DNA from: Marinigracilibium pacificum
GTDB lineage: Bacteria > Bacteroidota > Bacteroidia > Cytophagales > Cyclobacteriaceae
Direction: 5' to 3'
DNA: 64,000 nt
Assembly (NCBI RefSeq): GCF_012926615.1
Contig: NZ_JABBNU010000006.1
Coordinates: forward strand, 62,001 to 126,000
Part shown: positions 46,530 through 55,645 of the stretch, one piece after another
Layout: every line of letters starts with the position of its first letter
Position numbering within the stretch: the stretch's first letter is position 1
The notes under the pieces: generated by a model
Told to the model about the DNA's origin: nothing
Database searches by the model: none
What the model saw: only the letters and a program-made list of their open reading frames with translations
Translations under genes and position numbers: made by a program

Positions 46530-47300
46530 ATGATCCTTATAATATCACCTTCTAAAACTCAAGATTTTTCAGATAGTGATTTTAAAATTAAGAGCTCAAT
46601 TCCTGAGTTTTTGTCCGAATCTAAGAAGTTGGTTAGAGAGCTACGAAAGTTATCTGTTACTCAATTGGAATCTTTGATGGCAATTTCTACAAATTTGGCT
46701 GAGTTAAACGCTCAGAGATTTGAAGAATTTTCAGTTCCATTTAGTGAGGATAATGCCAAGCAAGCTCTTATGGCATTTAAAGGTGATGTCTATACCGGGT
46801 TTGATTTTGGAAGTTATTCTGAAAGTGATTTTGAATTTGCACAGAATCATCTAAGAATTCTTTCAGGATTATATGGTATGTTAAAACCCCTGGATCTCAT
46901 TCAGCCTTACCGTCTTGAAATGAAGACGAAATTAGAAAATGAAAGAGGTAAAGATTTATATAAGTTTTGGGGAGACAGACCAACAGATAAATTGAATAAA
47001 GAATTTAAGGAACATAAAAGTAAGGTGCTTATTAATCTGGCTTCAAATGAATATTTTAAAGTTATAGATAAAAAGAAGCTTGATGCTGAAATTATTACTC
47101 CAGTATTTAAAGAAATAAAAGGAGGGAAAGCTAAGGTAATTGCGATTTTTGCCAAGAAAGCTCGTGGTACTATGGCTGATTATATAATCAAAAATAAAAT
47201 ACAAAATCCAGAGGAGCTTAAGCTGTTTACTGGAATGGGGTATACATTCGACAATGAATTGTCAAGTAAAAATGAATTTGTATTTACTAGAGAGTCTTAA
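46530..47300 (+). CDS. yaaA: peroxide stress protein YaaA (DUF328/UPF0246)
   Basis: 256 residues covering the whole family. The N-terminal block ISPSKTQDF, the central YTGFDFGSYS and LRILSGLYGMLKPLDLIQPY, and the C-terminal FAKKARGTMADYIIKN match YaaA. In E. coli, YaaA lowers free iron during hydrogen peroxide stress and binds DNA. The gene has its own predicted promoter. Its last 4 bases overlap the end of the convergent Rid-like gene. Confidence 0.94.
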   Translation: MILIISPSKTQDFSDSDFKIKSSIPEFLSESKKLVRELRKLSVTQLESLMAISTNLAELNAQRFEEFSVPFSEDNAKQALMAFKGDVYTGFDFGSYSESDFEFAQNHLRILSGLYGMLKPLDLIQPYRLEMKTKLENERGKDLYKFWGDRPTDKLNKEFKEHKSKVLINLASNEYFKVIDKKKLDAEIITPVFKEIKGGKAKVIAIFAKKARGTMADYIIKNKIQNPEELKLFTGMGYTFDNELSSKNEFVFTRES

Positions 47301-47665
47301 AGCTTAGCAATTGCTTCAATAGCAATTTTAGCATCCATTGGAAGTTTACTCACTTCAATTACAGAGCAAACGGGTTGTTGAATTTTGAAAAATGATTCAT
47401 AGATTCTTTTAATCTTGGATATTTCGGAGATATCAGTGACAAATATTGTGGTTTTAACAAGATCTACGAAGTTTAACTGTTTTAATTCAAGAACTTCCCT
47501 TAAGTTTAACATAACCTGAAGAGCCTGACTATCTATATCAGTACCGGATAAACTTTTACTGCTATGGATTATAGGTAATTGAGCAGAGCAAAAAAGGAAG
47601 TTTTCGGTAATGATAGCATCCGGAGCAGATAAAATGTTGTCAGAATGTTTTTTAATTGTTTCCAT
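47297..47665 (-). CDS. Rid-family (YjgF/YER057c/UK114) protein lacking the catalytic Arg
   Basis: 122 residues with the complete Rid fold: FLFCSAQLPI near the start, ALQVMLNLREVL, LVKTTIFVTDISE and the C-terminal AKIAIEAIAKL. RidA enzymes hydrolyse reactive enamines and imines and need an Arg in the segment before that last strand (usually PxRS). Here the segment reads QPVCSVIEV, with Cys where Arg is expected, so classical RidA deaminase activity is doubtful and the protein fits the Rid subgroups without the Arg. It stands alone, convergent with yaaA. Confidence 0.85.
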   Translation of the reverse strand: METIKKHSDNILSAPDAIITENFLFCSAQLPIIHSSKSLSGTDIDSQALQVMLNLREVLELKQLNFVDLVKTTIFVTDISEISKIKRIYESFFKIQQPVCSVIEVSKLPMDAKIAIEAIAKL

Positions 47666-47778
47666 GTGGGTTGTTAAAATTTTATTGGGTGTTTAGTTTT
47701 TGAATTAACTTAACCTATACATAATTTAATTAATATTTACTTAACTAACTATTTCATTATTAATAATTTAAACTGACT

Positions 47779-48153
47779 ATGAGAAACTTAGTATTTTTAC
47801 TTGCATTATTGACATCTTCTGTCATTAATTTTTCTTTTGTCTCTGATTCAGTAGTTGAAAATCAGATATTTACAACTTCTTTAAGATTAACCGTATTAGA
47901 TGAATTAGGAAATCCTGTAGAAGGTGCTGAAGTCAAACTTTACAAGACTGAAGATGATTATAATAGTTCGGAAAATCATGTAAAAGAGGTTTATAAAACG
48001 GATCAAAAGGGTAGAGTTGTAATAAAAGACCTTGATATGGAGAAATATTATGTTAATGTTGAGAAGGGAGATCTTAATAATTACATGACTGGAAATATCG
48101 TCGGTCCGCTTGAAAATGGTAAAATGAATAGAGCAAACATTATCATAAACTAA
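47779..48153 (+). CDS. small exported protein with carboxypeptidase-regulatory/Cna-B-like domain
   Basis: 124 residues. A signal peptide (MRNLVFLLALLTSSVINFSF) precedes a single beta-sandwich domain: LRLTVLDELGNPVEGAEVKLYKT, then a loop, TDQKGRVVIKDLDMEKYYVNVEK, and a closing GKMNRANIIIN strand. This is the prealbumin-like fold of carboxypeptidase-regulatory-like or Cna-B domains, used for protein binding rather than catalysis. The role is unknown. It is followed after 17 bases by the NUDIX gene, possibly on one transcript. Confidence 0.75.
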   Translation: MRNLVFLLALLTSSVINFSFVSDSVVENQIFTTSLRLTVLDELGNPVEGAEVKLYKTEDDYNSSENHVKEVYKTDQKGRVVIKDLDMEKYYVNVEKGDLNNYMTGNIVGPLENGKMNRANIIIN

Positions 48154-48170
48154 AAAACACCTATTGTATA

Positions 48171-48737
48171 ATGAATTTTGATCTGATACCTGCCTTAAAA
48201 GGAATGAAGTATAAGGAGGAAATTGAAGAAGAATTTATTGAGAAAATGATTCATCTTCATAATGAGGAGCCTGAGGCATATACCAGAAAATCTAATGATG
48301 CACATTTTACAGCATCTGCAATATTGATCGATCAATATTGTGAAGAGATATTATTATTAAATCATAAAAAATTAGGTCGATGGCTACAACCTGGTGGCCA
48401 TGCGGATGGAGAAAAAAATCTTCCGGAGGTTTCAATGAAAGAACTCCATGAAGAGACTAATGCATTGAGTGCAAAGTTATATGATATCATTCCTTTTGAT
48501 GTAGATATCCATAAAATCCCTGAATCAGGAGAAGTGAAAGAACACTATCATTATGATCTCAGATTTTTATGGATAACCGATAATAAAGAAGAAGTAAGAA
48601 GTAATAAGGAATCTAAGGGGTTAAAATGGGTTTCGATATCTGAATTGGCAGATGTAACTGATGAAGAGTCATTTGCCAGAATTCAAAGAAAATTAATTGC
48701 AATTTCTAGCAATATTTTGTTATCCGTAGGTACTTAA
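48171..48737 (+). CDS. NUDIX hydrolase-like protein
   Basis: 188 residues. The Nudix box region (about residues 75-100) reads LQPGGHADGEKNLPEVSMKE followed by LHEETNA. Compared with GX5EX7REUXEEXGU it keeps the first Gly and the EL.EE core but has Lys for the first Glu, Lys for Arg and Asn for the late Gly, so catalysis may be altered. A conserved DVDIHKIPE and HYHYDLRFLW stretch follows, as in a Bacteroidota and Actinobacteria subgroup of Nudix proteins. The substrate is unknown. Confidence 0.85.
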   Translation: MNFDLIPALKGMKYKEEIEEEFIEKMIHLHNEEPEAYTRKSNDAHFTASAILIDQYCEEILLLNHKKLGRWLQPGGHADGEKNLPEVSMKELHEETNALSAKLYDIIPFDVDIHKIPESGEVKEHYHYDLRFLWITDNKEEVRSNKESKGLKWVSISELADVTDEESFARIQRKLIAISSNILLSVGT

Positions 48738-48813
48738 TTAAATTAATTAATAATCAAAAATTAGTATAATCTAAATGAGCGATTATTTTTGTCGCTATAA
48801 ATTTATTTGATTA

Positions 48814-49686
48814 ATGAACATTGTAATATTATCTCGTAACACATCATTATATTCGACAAAAAGACTTGTAGAAGCTGCGGAAGCTCGTGGTCATAATGCC
48901 AGAGTAGTCGATCATACAAAGTGTAATATTCTTATTGAGAAAAAGAACCCGCAAATATATTACAATGGTGAGGAGTTAAAGGATGTTGATGCAATCATTC
49001 CAAGAATTGGTGCTTCAGTAACATTTTATGGAACGGCAGTTGTAAGACAATTTGAAATGATGAATGTTTTTACAACAGTGGATTCTCAATCATTGGTAAG
49101 GTCACGAGATAAGTTACGTTCATTTCAAGTGTTAAGTAGGGCAGGATTAGGCTTGCCTAAAACAATTTTCACTAATTATTCAAGGGATGTTGATACTATC
49201 ATTGATCAAATAGGTGGGGCTCCATTGATAATTAAGTTACTAGAAGGGACTCAGGGATTGGGCGTTGTACTTGCAGAAACAAAGAAGGCAGCATCGTCTG
49301 TACTAGAAGCATTCAATGGATTAAAGGCCAGGGTAATTGTTCAGGAATTTATTTCTGAAGCAAAAGGAGCGGATATCAGGGCTTTTGTTGTTGACGGTAG
49401 AGTAGTTGGGGCTATGAAGCGTCAGGGTAAGAAAGGCGAGTTCAGATCTAATTTGCATCGAGGAGGTACTGCTGAAGTTATCGAATTGACTCGTGAGGAA
49501 GAAATAGCAGCTGTAAGAGCAGCTAAGGCATTAAAACTTGGAGTTGCCGGTGTTGATATGTTGCAATCTTCTCGTGGACCTCTAATTATTGAAGTGAACA
49601 GTTCTCCGGGACTTGAAGGAATAGAAAAGGCAACAGGTATAGATGTTGCCGGACAAATAGTGAAGTTTATAGAAACAAACTCTTAA
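48814..49686 (+). CDS. rimK: ribosomal protein S6--L-glutamate ligase
   Basis: 290 residues of ATP-grasp fold that add glutamate residues to the C-terminus of ribosomal protein S6. Family blocks are evident: [35 protein letters not shown], the glycine-rich loop [32 protein letters not shown] and the metal-binding [27 protein letters not shown] at 48784 could be part of its promoter but lacks a good upstream TTG. Its end overlaps by 4 bases the convergent gene for a RimB-like protease, a likely functional partner. Confidence 0.95.
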   Translation: MNIVILSRNTSLYSTKRLVEAAEARGHNARVVDHTKCNILIEKKNPQIYYNGEELKDVDAIIPRIGASVTFYGTAVVRQFEMMNVFTTVDSQSLVRSRDKLRSFQVLSRAGLGLPKTIFTNYSRDVDTIIDQIGGAPLIIKLLEGTQGLGVVLAETKKAASSVLEAFNGLKARVIVQEFISEAKGADIRAFVVDGRVVGAMKRQGKKGEFRSNLHRGGTAEVIELTREEEIAAVRAAKALKLGVAGVDMLQSSRGPLIIEVNSSPGLEGIEKATGIDVAGQIVKFIETNS

Positions 49687-50105
49687 TCTGAACTATTTTG
49701 TGAATGTAAATATTTGGCAGAAACATCAACTAAAAATGTTTTTGCCAATACTTTTCGGCCAATTAGTAAAGGGTATCGCATATCAGACCGATCACTAAAA
49801 CTTAAATCAACCATTTTCTCAATATCTCCGATTCGCATTTTGGTGCGGATAAAATATCTCTTTGATTTATCTCCAAATGAACTCTTTACTTTAGTGATCT
49901 TAAAATCAGTAAATTTCTTTTCGACAGGTTGGTCACCTATTAAATCTAAAGTAATAATTAATGTTTTCACATTATTAATTGTCTCAATACGAAGGTCGTG
50001 ATAGTGTATGGCACTTCTATATGCACCGGTATCAATTTTAGCCTTCAGTCCAAATAACCCTAATTCGGGTAAATCAACAAACTCATTTCTTCCGATTATT
50101 TCCAT
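49683..50105 (-). CDS. retropepsin-like aspartyl protease (RimB-like, 'ATP-dependent zinc protease' family)
   Basis: 140 residues of the Zn_protease/PF05618 family, which is in fact a retropepsin-like fold. The catalytic segment is [13 protein letters not shown] (Asp about residue 26), and the flap and second strand follow in [12 protein letters not shown] and [10 protein letters not shown], where family members usually have the MLLGR-like pattern. In Pseudomonas, RimB trims the glutamate tail that RimK adds to S6. Location beside rimK, tail to tail, supports a similar role, although the same family also occurs alone. The assignment is by fold and context. Confidence 0.85.
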   Translation of the reverse strand: MEIIGRNEFVDLPELGLFGLKAKIDTGAYRSAIHYHDLRIETINNVKTLIITLDLIGDQPVEKKFTDFKITKVKSSFGDKSKRYFIRTKMRIGDIEKMVDLSFSDRSDMRYPLLIGRKVLAKTFLVDVSAKYLHSQNSSD

Positions 50106-50232
50106 ATTAAGTCAAATATATCATTTATCAAACGCAATATTTATTCTGGTGTTTAAATCTTTTACATAAAGTTCTTGACTAATAATTACCAAGTTTATGA
50201 TGTAAAAATTAATTTGTAGGAAATAATGAATA

Positions 50233-51021
50233 ATGGAGATTTCTTTAAAAGGTAGAAGAGCATTAGTTTGTGGAAGCTCAAGGGGCATAGGAAAGGCTAT
50301 TGCAATAGCTTTAGCAGGTTCTGGTGCCTCAGTACTCCTGATGTCTCGGGATAAAGATAAATTAAAGGAGGTTATTTCTGTTTTAGATACCACTTCAGGG
50401 CAAGAACATGATTTTATTGTTGCTGACTTTAATGAACCTCATTTAGTTGAGAAGAGAATTAATAAATATCTGGAAAGTGGTAAGAATATTGATATTTTAA
50501 TCAATAATACAGGAGGACCCTCGCCGGGATTAGCTTTTGAGTCAGAACCGGAACTTTATCAAAAAGCATTTTCTGCCCATTTAATAGTTAATCAAATATT
50601 ATTACAGGCTACTTTGCCGCATATGCAGAACCAGCAATTTGGCCGCATTATTAATATTATTTCAACATCTGTTAAAGCTCCAATTCCCGGACTTGGTGTT
50701 TCGAATACCATTAGAGGAGCTGTAGCTAACTGGTCAAAAACTATTTCAGTTGAGTTAGCTGGTTTTGGTATAACAGTAAACAATATTTTACCCGGATTAA
50801 CAAAAACAGATAGATTAAAGAGCATAATAAAAAATAAGGCTGAATCAGAATCAGTCACTTTTATGGAAATGGAAGATAGAATGATGAAATCAATTCCTGT
50901 AGGAAGATTCGCAGAACCTGAAGAAATTGCCGATACTGTTGTATTTTTGGCATCCAATAAAGCATCGTATATAAACGGTGTAAGTTTAGCAATAGATGGA
51001 GGTAAGACACCGGTTCAATAA
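50233..51021 (+). CDS. short-chain dehydrogenase/reductase family protein with altered active site
   Basis: 262 residues. The NAD(P)-binding start ALVCGSSRGIGKAIAIALA and the NNTGG motif are normal. The catalytic triad is not: after IINIISTSVKAPIPG the YxxxK motif is replaced by SNTIR, so Tyr and Lys are Ser and Arg. I recognise this as a recurring SDR subgroup with the conserved block PIPGLGVSN..R..V, not as a damaged gene. Typical SDR oxidoreductase chemistry may therefore not apply. The C-terminus (SYINGVSLAIDGGKTPVQ) is complete. The histidine kinase gene starts 2 bases later, an operon. Confidence 0.88.
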   Translation: MEISLKGRRALVCGSSRGIGKAIAIALAGSGASVLLMSRDKDKLKEVISVLDTTSGQEHDFIVADFNEPHLVEKRINKYLESGKNIDILINNTGGPSPGLAFESEPELYQKAFSAHLIVNQILLQATLPHMQNQQFGRIINIISTSVKAPIPGLGVSNTIRGAVANWSKTISVELAGFGITVNNILPGLTKTDRLKSIIKNKAESESVTFMEMEDRMMKSIPVGRFAEPEEIADTVVFLASNKASYINGVSLAIDGGKTPVQ

Positions 51022-51023
51022 TT

Positions 51024-52859
51024 GTGAATAGGCTTTTTTATAGTATAGTACTGTATGTTTTTATTTATTGCCAGCAGTTCTCGTTAATGGCACAAGTTGA
51101 TCAATTATATTTTGAGGAACTTAACTATGATGAGAAAATTGAGGCAATAGACTCCCTTAATGCCTTTGCCTGGGAAATAAAAGCTTCTGATATATCAAAA
51201 TCTCTTGAGATATCTAAAGCTGTAATGAATGAATCAATACTTCTGGATTACGTAAAAGGAAGGGCTTCAGCATTACAAACTCTTGGTTATATCAACTATA
51301 TTTTAGGTAATTATTCTCAGGCTACTGAGTTATATCTCAAAGGATTGAGGTCTTTTGAAGAAATTCAAGATGTTAAAGGCCAGATTATTATTACCAATGC
51401 AATGGGGCTTCTTTATTTTAGAATGGAAAGGTACGATCTCGCTGGTGATTATTATAAAAGGGCTGAAAAGATAGCATCAGATGTGGGCTTATTAGAGTAC
51501 ATATCCAGAATAGATAACAATAAAGGTATGCTCTATCTTGCCATTAACAAACCCGAACAAGCCTTAAATAGTTTCAGGAACTCACTGGATTATATGAGTA
51601 AACAGGAAAACCGTCAGGGTGTAGCTTATTTATATAATAATATTGCGGAGTCTTATCTAAAACTTGAAAACTATGATTCGGCTGAGTATTACTTTGATCT
51701 CTCTCTTAAAATCAAAAGGGTAATTAATGATAATTATGGTATTGCTTATACACTATTAAAATCTTCAGATTTATATATTGGAAATAGGGATACAGCTAAA
51801 GCACTTCAAAGTATTGATGAGGGAATTGAACTATCAAGTAAATATTCAAATGGCCCACTATTGCTTGATTTTTATATGCATAAATATCAATTGCAAAAAG
51901 CCACTGGTAAGTATGAGGATGCTCTGTCTGTTTTGGAAGTTCATAATTCACTGAGAGACTCATTGAATTTAAAGGATGAGAAGTTAAAAGTGGCCAGTTT
52001 GGAACTTACCAGGCAGCTTGAAGAAAAAATTAATGAACTTAACCTTGCCAAGAAGGTACAGGCAAATAATAGAATAAACACATTGCTCTTGGCTGGGGTT
52101 ATTATTTTACTTTTTGGATTGGTTATTCTTATTTCATTGTACTACAGAGGAAAAGTAAAAGCCAATAAAGAACTTCAAGAGCTAGTAAAGATCAAAGATG
52201 AACTGTTTACTATCATTTCTCATGACTTTAGAGCTCCATTAAAATCATTGAAGGGGATGCTCGAGCTAATGCGTATGGGTGGAGTATCTGAAAGAGAACT
52301 ACAGTTTTTAACTGCTGAAATGCTAGTCAGGTTTGATCAAACCGACGAGATGTTAACCAACCTTTTACATTGGGCTAAAAGTAGTATTGACGAACAGCAA
52401 TTAATACCGGAATTTATAAATGTAAAAGATCTGTTGATCGAATCAATTAGTTCATTTGATAATCTGGCCCGCCAGAAGCAACTTGATTTGAAAATTAATG
52501 TTTCATCCGGGTTAAGTATTCTTACTGACCGAAATGCACTGTCGTTTATTTTGAAGAATCTTTTTTCAAATGCAATGAAATTTAGCAAGGATAATAGTGT
52601 GGTAAGAGTAAATGCATTTAACAAAGGAAATCAGATTATTTTTGAAGTTCAGGATTTTGGATTTGGCATTTCATCTGATCAACTTAATGATCTTTTTAGA
52701 TGGAAAGCAGCAGGCAAAAGAAGTCTGGCTCAGGGAGTAGGAATTGGCTTAATGCTTTGTTATGATTTAGCTAAAAAGTTAAAAGGGGAGTTGTTAGTTG
52801 AGTCACATCCGGAAGAAGGAAGTACTTTTATATTGAGAATTCCTCATTTAAATAAGTAA
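51024..52859 (+). CDS. TPR-containing membrane sensor histidine kinase
   Basis: 611 residues, starting with GTG at 51024, 2 bases after the SDR gene. A signal peptide (ends about residue 25) leads to about six to seven TPR units in the periplasm (residues 40-320), a coiled segment, one membrane helix (about 354-373) and the kinase core. The phosphoacceptor is His in TIISHDFRAPLKSL (about residue 400); the N box (LKNLFSNAMKFS), G1 (DFGFGI) and G2 (GVGIGL) are intact. No response regulator lies nearby, so the partner is elsewhere. The signal sensed cannot be predicted. Confidence 0.92.
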   Translation: MNRLFYSIVLYVFIYCQQFSLMAQVDQLYFEELNYDEKIEAIDSLNAFAWEIKASDISKSLEISKAVMNESILLDYVKGRASALQTLGYINYILGNYSQATELYLKGLRSFEEIQDVKGQIIITNAMGLLYFRMERYDLAGDYYKRAEKIASDVGLLEYISRIDNNKGMLYLAINKPEQALNSFRNSLDYMSKQENRQGVAYLYNNIAESYLKLENYDSAEYYFDLSLKIKRVINDNYGIAYTLLKSSDLYIGNRDTAKALQSIDEGIELSSKYSNGPLLLDFYMHKYQLQKATGKYEDALSVLEVHNSLRDSLNLKDEKLKVASLELTRQLEEKINELNLAKKVQANNRINTLLLAGVIILLFGLVILISLYYRGKVKANKELQELVKIKDELFTIISHDFRAPLKSLKGMLELMRMGGVSERELQFLTAEMLVRFDQTDEMLTNLLHWAKSSIDEQQLIPEFINVKDLLIESISSFDNLARQKQLDLKINVSSGLSILTDRNALSFILKNLFSNAMKFSKDNSVVRVNAFNKGNQIIFEVQDFGFGISSDQLNDLFRWKAAGKRSLAQGVGIGLMLCYDLAKKLKGELLVESHPEEGSTFILRIPHLNK

Positions 52860-52884
52860 TGGTCGCCATATAAATGACGACCAT
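52859..52884. terminator. hairpin between histidine kinase and TonB receptor genes
   Basis: Stem ATGGTCG/CGACCAT with a 12-base loop between the two convergent genes. No long T run follows, so it may be only partly effective. Confidence 0.5.
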
Positions 52885-52889
52885 GTATT

Positions 52890-55109
52890 TTAGAATTTTA
52901 TACCCACCTGAATCCTGAAATTTAAAGGGTATCCAGGTGTAAGGTTCATCTCTGTTATAGGTGAAAATTCATTCTGAAGTTTTGATTCGGTAGCAAATTG
53001 GGCCTCTTCCCATTCTTCATTAAGAATATTTTCAATTATTAGTTTTATATAGAAATCACCTGGCTCATATTTTATATTACTATCAAAGAGCAAGTATCCT
53101 TCTGCAGTCAATTCATACATTTCATCACCAGGTCTATCACCCAGATATCTGTATCTTAAATTAGAAGAAAATTTACCTTTTCGATAGGTTATTCCACCCA
53201 TTGAAGTAATTGATGGAGCTAATGGGATATAATCAGATCCCTCGGGAGAACCTGAAGCTCTTGCTTTTGTTAAATTTAGGTCAAAATCAAGGCGTAGTGA
53301 TGGAATTATGTCATACCTTATTGCCAGGTCAATCCCATTGCGATTTGTTTCACCTGAAGGTTCAACTATCCCTGCATCACCAACATATACCAATTCTGAT
53401 TCAAGATTAAGACTCCAGAAGGCTGCATGAACTATTAAATTAGATGTTGGCATCCATTGAACAATGAAATCCAGTCCTTTTGCTCGAGGAACTAAGGGTA
53501 GTTCTTCATTAGCTAATATTACCCTGGAGTCATTTGAATGAAACCCAAAACTATACATACCTATCAGGTTTATTTTAGGAGAGATAGAATATGAGGCTTT
53601 TAATTTCGGAGAAAACCTGGTTTCATCTTTAGATTTGAAACCTGTAAGAGAATCAAGTTTGTTCAAGAACCCAAATTTGAAATGATCTATTCTGGCACCT
53701 ATTGCTATACTTAAATTCTTTAATTCGTAACTTAATTCGGTAAAAGTAAATAAGTTAGTTTCATGGATGTCTCCCAGAGACTTATACCCTAGAAATGTGT
53801 TTCTACGAAAAGTATTTGCCAGACTAACATCATTTGCATTATCTTTTCTGAATCCTGCCCCGAGATCAATGGTGAAATCATTTTCATTTTTAGTCTGAAG
53901 TGGAATACTTAGCTGACTTTGTCCTCCAAATAATAATCTATTTTCCTTTTGACGAATTTGATCTCCATATACTGGGTCATCAAGAAAAAATGTAAAGTTT
54001 GAAAAGAGGTCGAAATTATACTGAGACAAATAGTAATCGTTTTGTAGTATAATATCTTTATTAATTATCGAGGTTGAATTTAATACAAGTGATGCTCGAG
54101 AAGTTTCACCTCCTTCCGTAGGATCCAAACTACCATAACGACTAATTGAACCGTTGTTTACTGCTCTTGGTGGAATTTGGCCAGATGCATACCAGTTTGA
54201 ATAGTGATACATTCCGGTAATACTTGTAATTGATTTGTCAGAGTTACTGGTGTACTTACCTTGAATATTGATTCGGTCGTAGTTTTGTGGTGAATCAAAA
54301 GGACCATCATTCATTAAATATTCAGTAGCAGCATAAAACTGTTGATTACTTTTTTCAGATTCAAATAATTTAATCGCAGAGAATATTCTAAAGTTATTGA
54401 AACTTCCACCCTGTATATTGACTTCATTGTCATCTATAAAATCTGCAGTTTCGAAATTAATGGCTCCTGCCGTTGAGAAATTTCCTTTGCTGATTGAATG
54501 TGGGCCGAAATTGTACTTTACTTCTTTGATTAGTTCAGGAATCAAAAAATGGAGATCAGCATAACCTTGCCCGTGAGCATGACTTACCATATTTACTGGC
54601 ATTCCATCAACAGCTAATAACAAATCAGTACCATGGTCAATATCAAACCCTCGAGTGAAAATTTGCTCTGCTTTACCACCGCCGGCATGTTGGGCAATGA
54701 AAATTCCAGGTACAAGCCGTAGCACCTCCTGGCTATTTGCCGGTTGACGCATATCAATATCTATTTTTGACAGAGTTTCCATTGGGTCATCCCTTCCCGA
54801 AACAATCTCTATTTGATCAAGAAGCTGAGACTCTTTAATTAATAGTACAGTTTTAGCTTCTGAAATAAGTGTTTTGGTTGGTTTATAACCAATATGAGAA
54901 AACAAAATTGTGTCATTTTTGGATCCTCTTAAGCTCCATGTTCCAAGGTCAGTAGTATGTATGATTTGATTATCCCGAACCCGAATTACATGTACACCAG
55001 AAATAGGAGTATTATTCTTTTCATCCAATACTTTACCAGAATAGACTTCCTGAGCATAGGTATATTCAGATAAAAAGAATATGAATAATAGAATTATTCT
55101 ATATTTCAT
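52890..55109 (-). CDS. TonB-dependent outer-membrane receptor
   Basis: 739 residues. A signal peptide (ends about residue 19) precedes a carboxypeptidase-regulatory-like domain (about 20-95, VLDEKNNTPISGVHVIRV), a plug domain (about 105-215, with QHAGGGKAEQIFTRGFDIDH) and a 22-strand barrel ending in RIQVGIKF. The plug block with GFDIDHGTD and VSHAHGQGYADLHFLIPE, rich in His, belongs to a Bacteroidota receptor group I associate with metal uptake. The gene directly upstream on the same strand, 40 bases away, encodes a His-rich exported protein. Transition-metal import across the outer membrane is the inferred role; no ligand can be named from sequence. Confidence 0.92.
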   Translation of the reverse strand: MKYRIILLFIFFLSEYTYAQEVYSGKVLDEKNNTPISGVHVIRVRDNQIIHTTDLGTWSLRGSKNDTILFSHIGYKPTKTLISEAKTVLLIKESQLLDQIEIVSGRDDPMETLSKIDIDMRQPANSQEVLRLVPGIFIAQHAGGGKAEQIFTRGFDIDHGTDLLLAVDGMPVNMVSHAHGQGYADLHFLIPELIKEVKYNFGPHSISKGNFSTAGAINFETADFIDDNEVNIQGGSFNNFRIFSAIKLFESEKSNQQFYAATEYLMNDGPFDSPQNYDRINIQGKYTSNSDKSITSITGMYHYSNWYASGQIPPRAVNNGSISRYGSLDPTEGGETSRASLVLNSTSIINKDIILQNDYYLSQYNFDLFSNFTFFLDDPVYGDQIRQKENRLLFGGQSQLSIPLQTKNENDFTIDLGAGFRKDNANDVSLANTFRRNTFLGYKSLGDIHETNLFTFTELSYELKNLSIAIGARIDHFKFGFLNKLDSLTGFKSKDETRFSPKLKASYSISPKINLIGMYSFGFHSNDSRVILANEELPLVPRAKGLDFIVQWMPTSNLIVHAAFWSLNLESELVYVGDAGIVEPSGETNRNGIDLAIRYDIIPSLRLDFDLNLTKARASGSPEGSDYIPLAPSITSMGGITYRKGKFSSNLRYRYLGDRPGDEMYELTAEGYLLFDSNIKYEPGDFYIKLIIENILNEEWEEAQFATESKLQNEFSPITEMNLTPGYPLNFRIQVGIKF

Positions 55110-55149
55110 TTTTATAAAATATTAATGGTTAAAAAATTAGTTTAATATT

Positions 55150-55611
55150 TTATAAAAATGAGTTTGGAGGAGGGGAGACTAAATTAATGATATAGTCTTT
55201 ATAGAAGTTTATAAAAAGGTTATTGCCAATTTCCGGATGAAAATCTAAGTGTGGTATATTAGAGGTTACGATTAATAAATGATCAAAAAATTTAAAATCA
55301 GTTTTGTTGTCCTGATCATGGCCATCATCATTTAGATCGATGATGGATAATACTTTTTGACTGATAGAGTCTAGTAAACTGTGTGAATGTGAATGTGAAT
55401 GATTCGAGTGGTTATGATGATGGTTATTATTTGAATTAGATTTGTTTTGGTGAAGGTGAGTTATTTGAGTGCTATGTTCATGATATGGATCTTCATTAGA
55501 AATTATATGGGCCATAAAATGAAATAACTTAGTATTCATCATATAAAATGAAGGGGTTAGATATATAAATATAAGCCCGGCAATAAATATATATGATGAA
55601 ATTGCTTTCAA
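55150..55611 (-). CDS. exported histidine-rich protein, putative metal-binding partner of the TonB receptor
   Basis: 153 residues. An N-terminal hydrophobic segment (residues 5-25) acts as signal peptide or anchor. A run of alternating His, Asn and Ser (about residues 58-79, such as NNNHHHNHSNHSHSHSHS) is flanked by further His, and the acidic LNDDGHDQDN stretch follows. The protein ends in VSPPPNSFL. There is no known fold, and no enzyme motif. His-rich regions bind Zn, Ni, Cu or Co. The 40-base gap to the TonB receptor and the shared strand suggest an operon in which this protein binds or delivers the metal. Its upstream region is very AT-rich with a perfect palindrome. Confidence 0.72.
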   Translation of the reverse strand: MKAISSYIFIAGLIFIYLTPSFYMMNTKLFHFMAHIISNEDPYHEHSTQITHLHQNKSNSNNNHHHNHSNHSHSHSHSLLDSISQKVLSIIDLNDDGHDQDNKTDFKFFDHLLIVTSNIPHLDFHPEIGNNLFINFYKDYIINLVSPPPNSFL

Positions 55612-55629
55612 AATCTACCTGTTGATATT

Positions 55630-55645
55630 ATATAATTTAAATTAT
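55630..55645. promoter_or_regulatory. perfect 16-base AT palindrome upstream of the His-rich gene
   Basis: TATAATTTAAATTATA is its own reverse complement and lies 19 bases upstream of the start at 55611; a related TTATAATTTAAAG recurs near 55711. It could be an operator for a metal-responsive repressor, but AT-rich palindromes arise easily by chance. Confidence 0.3.
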
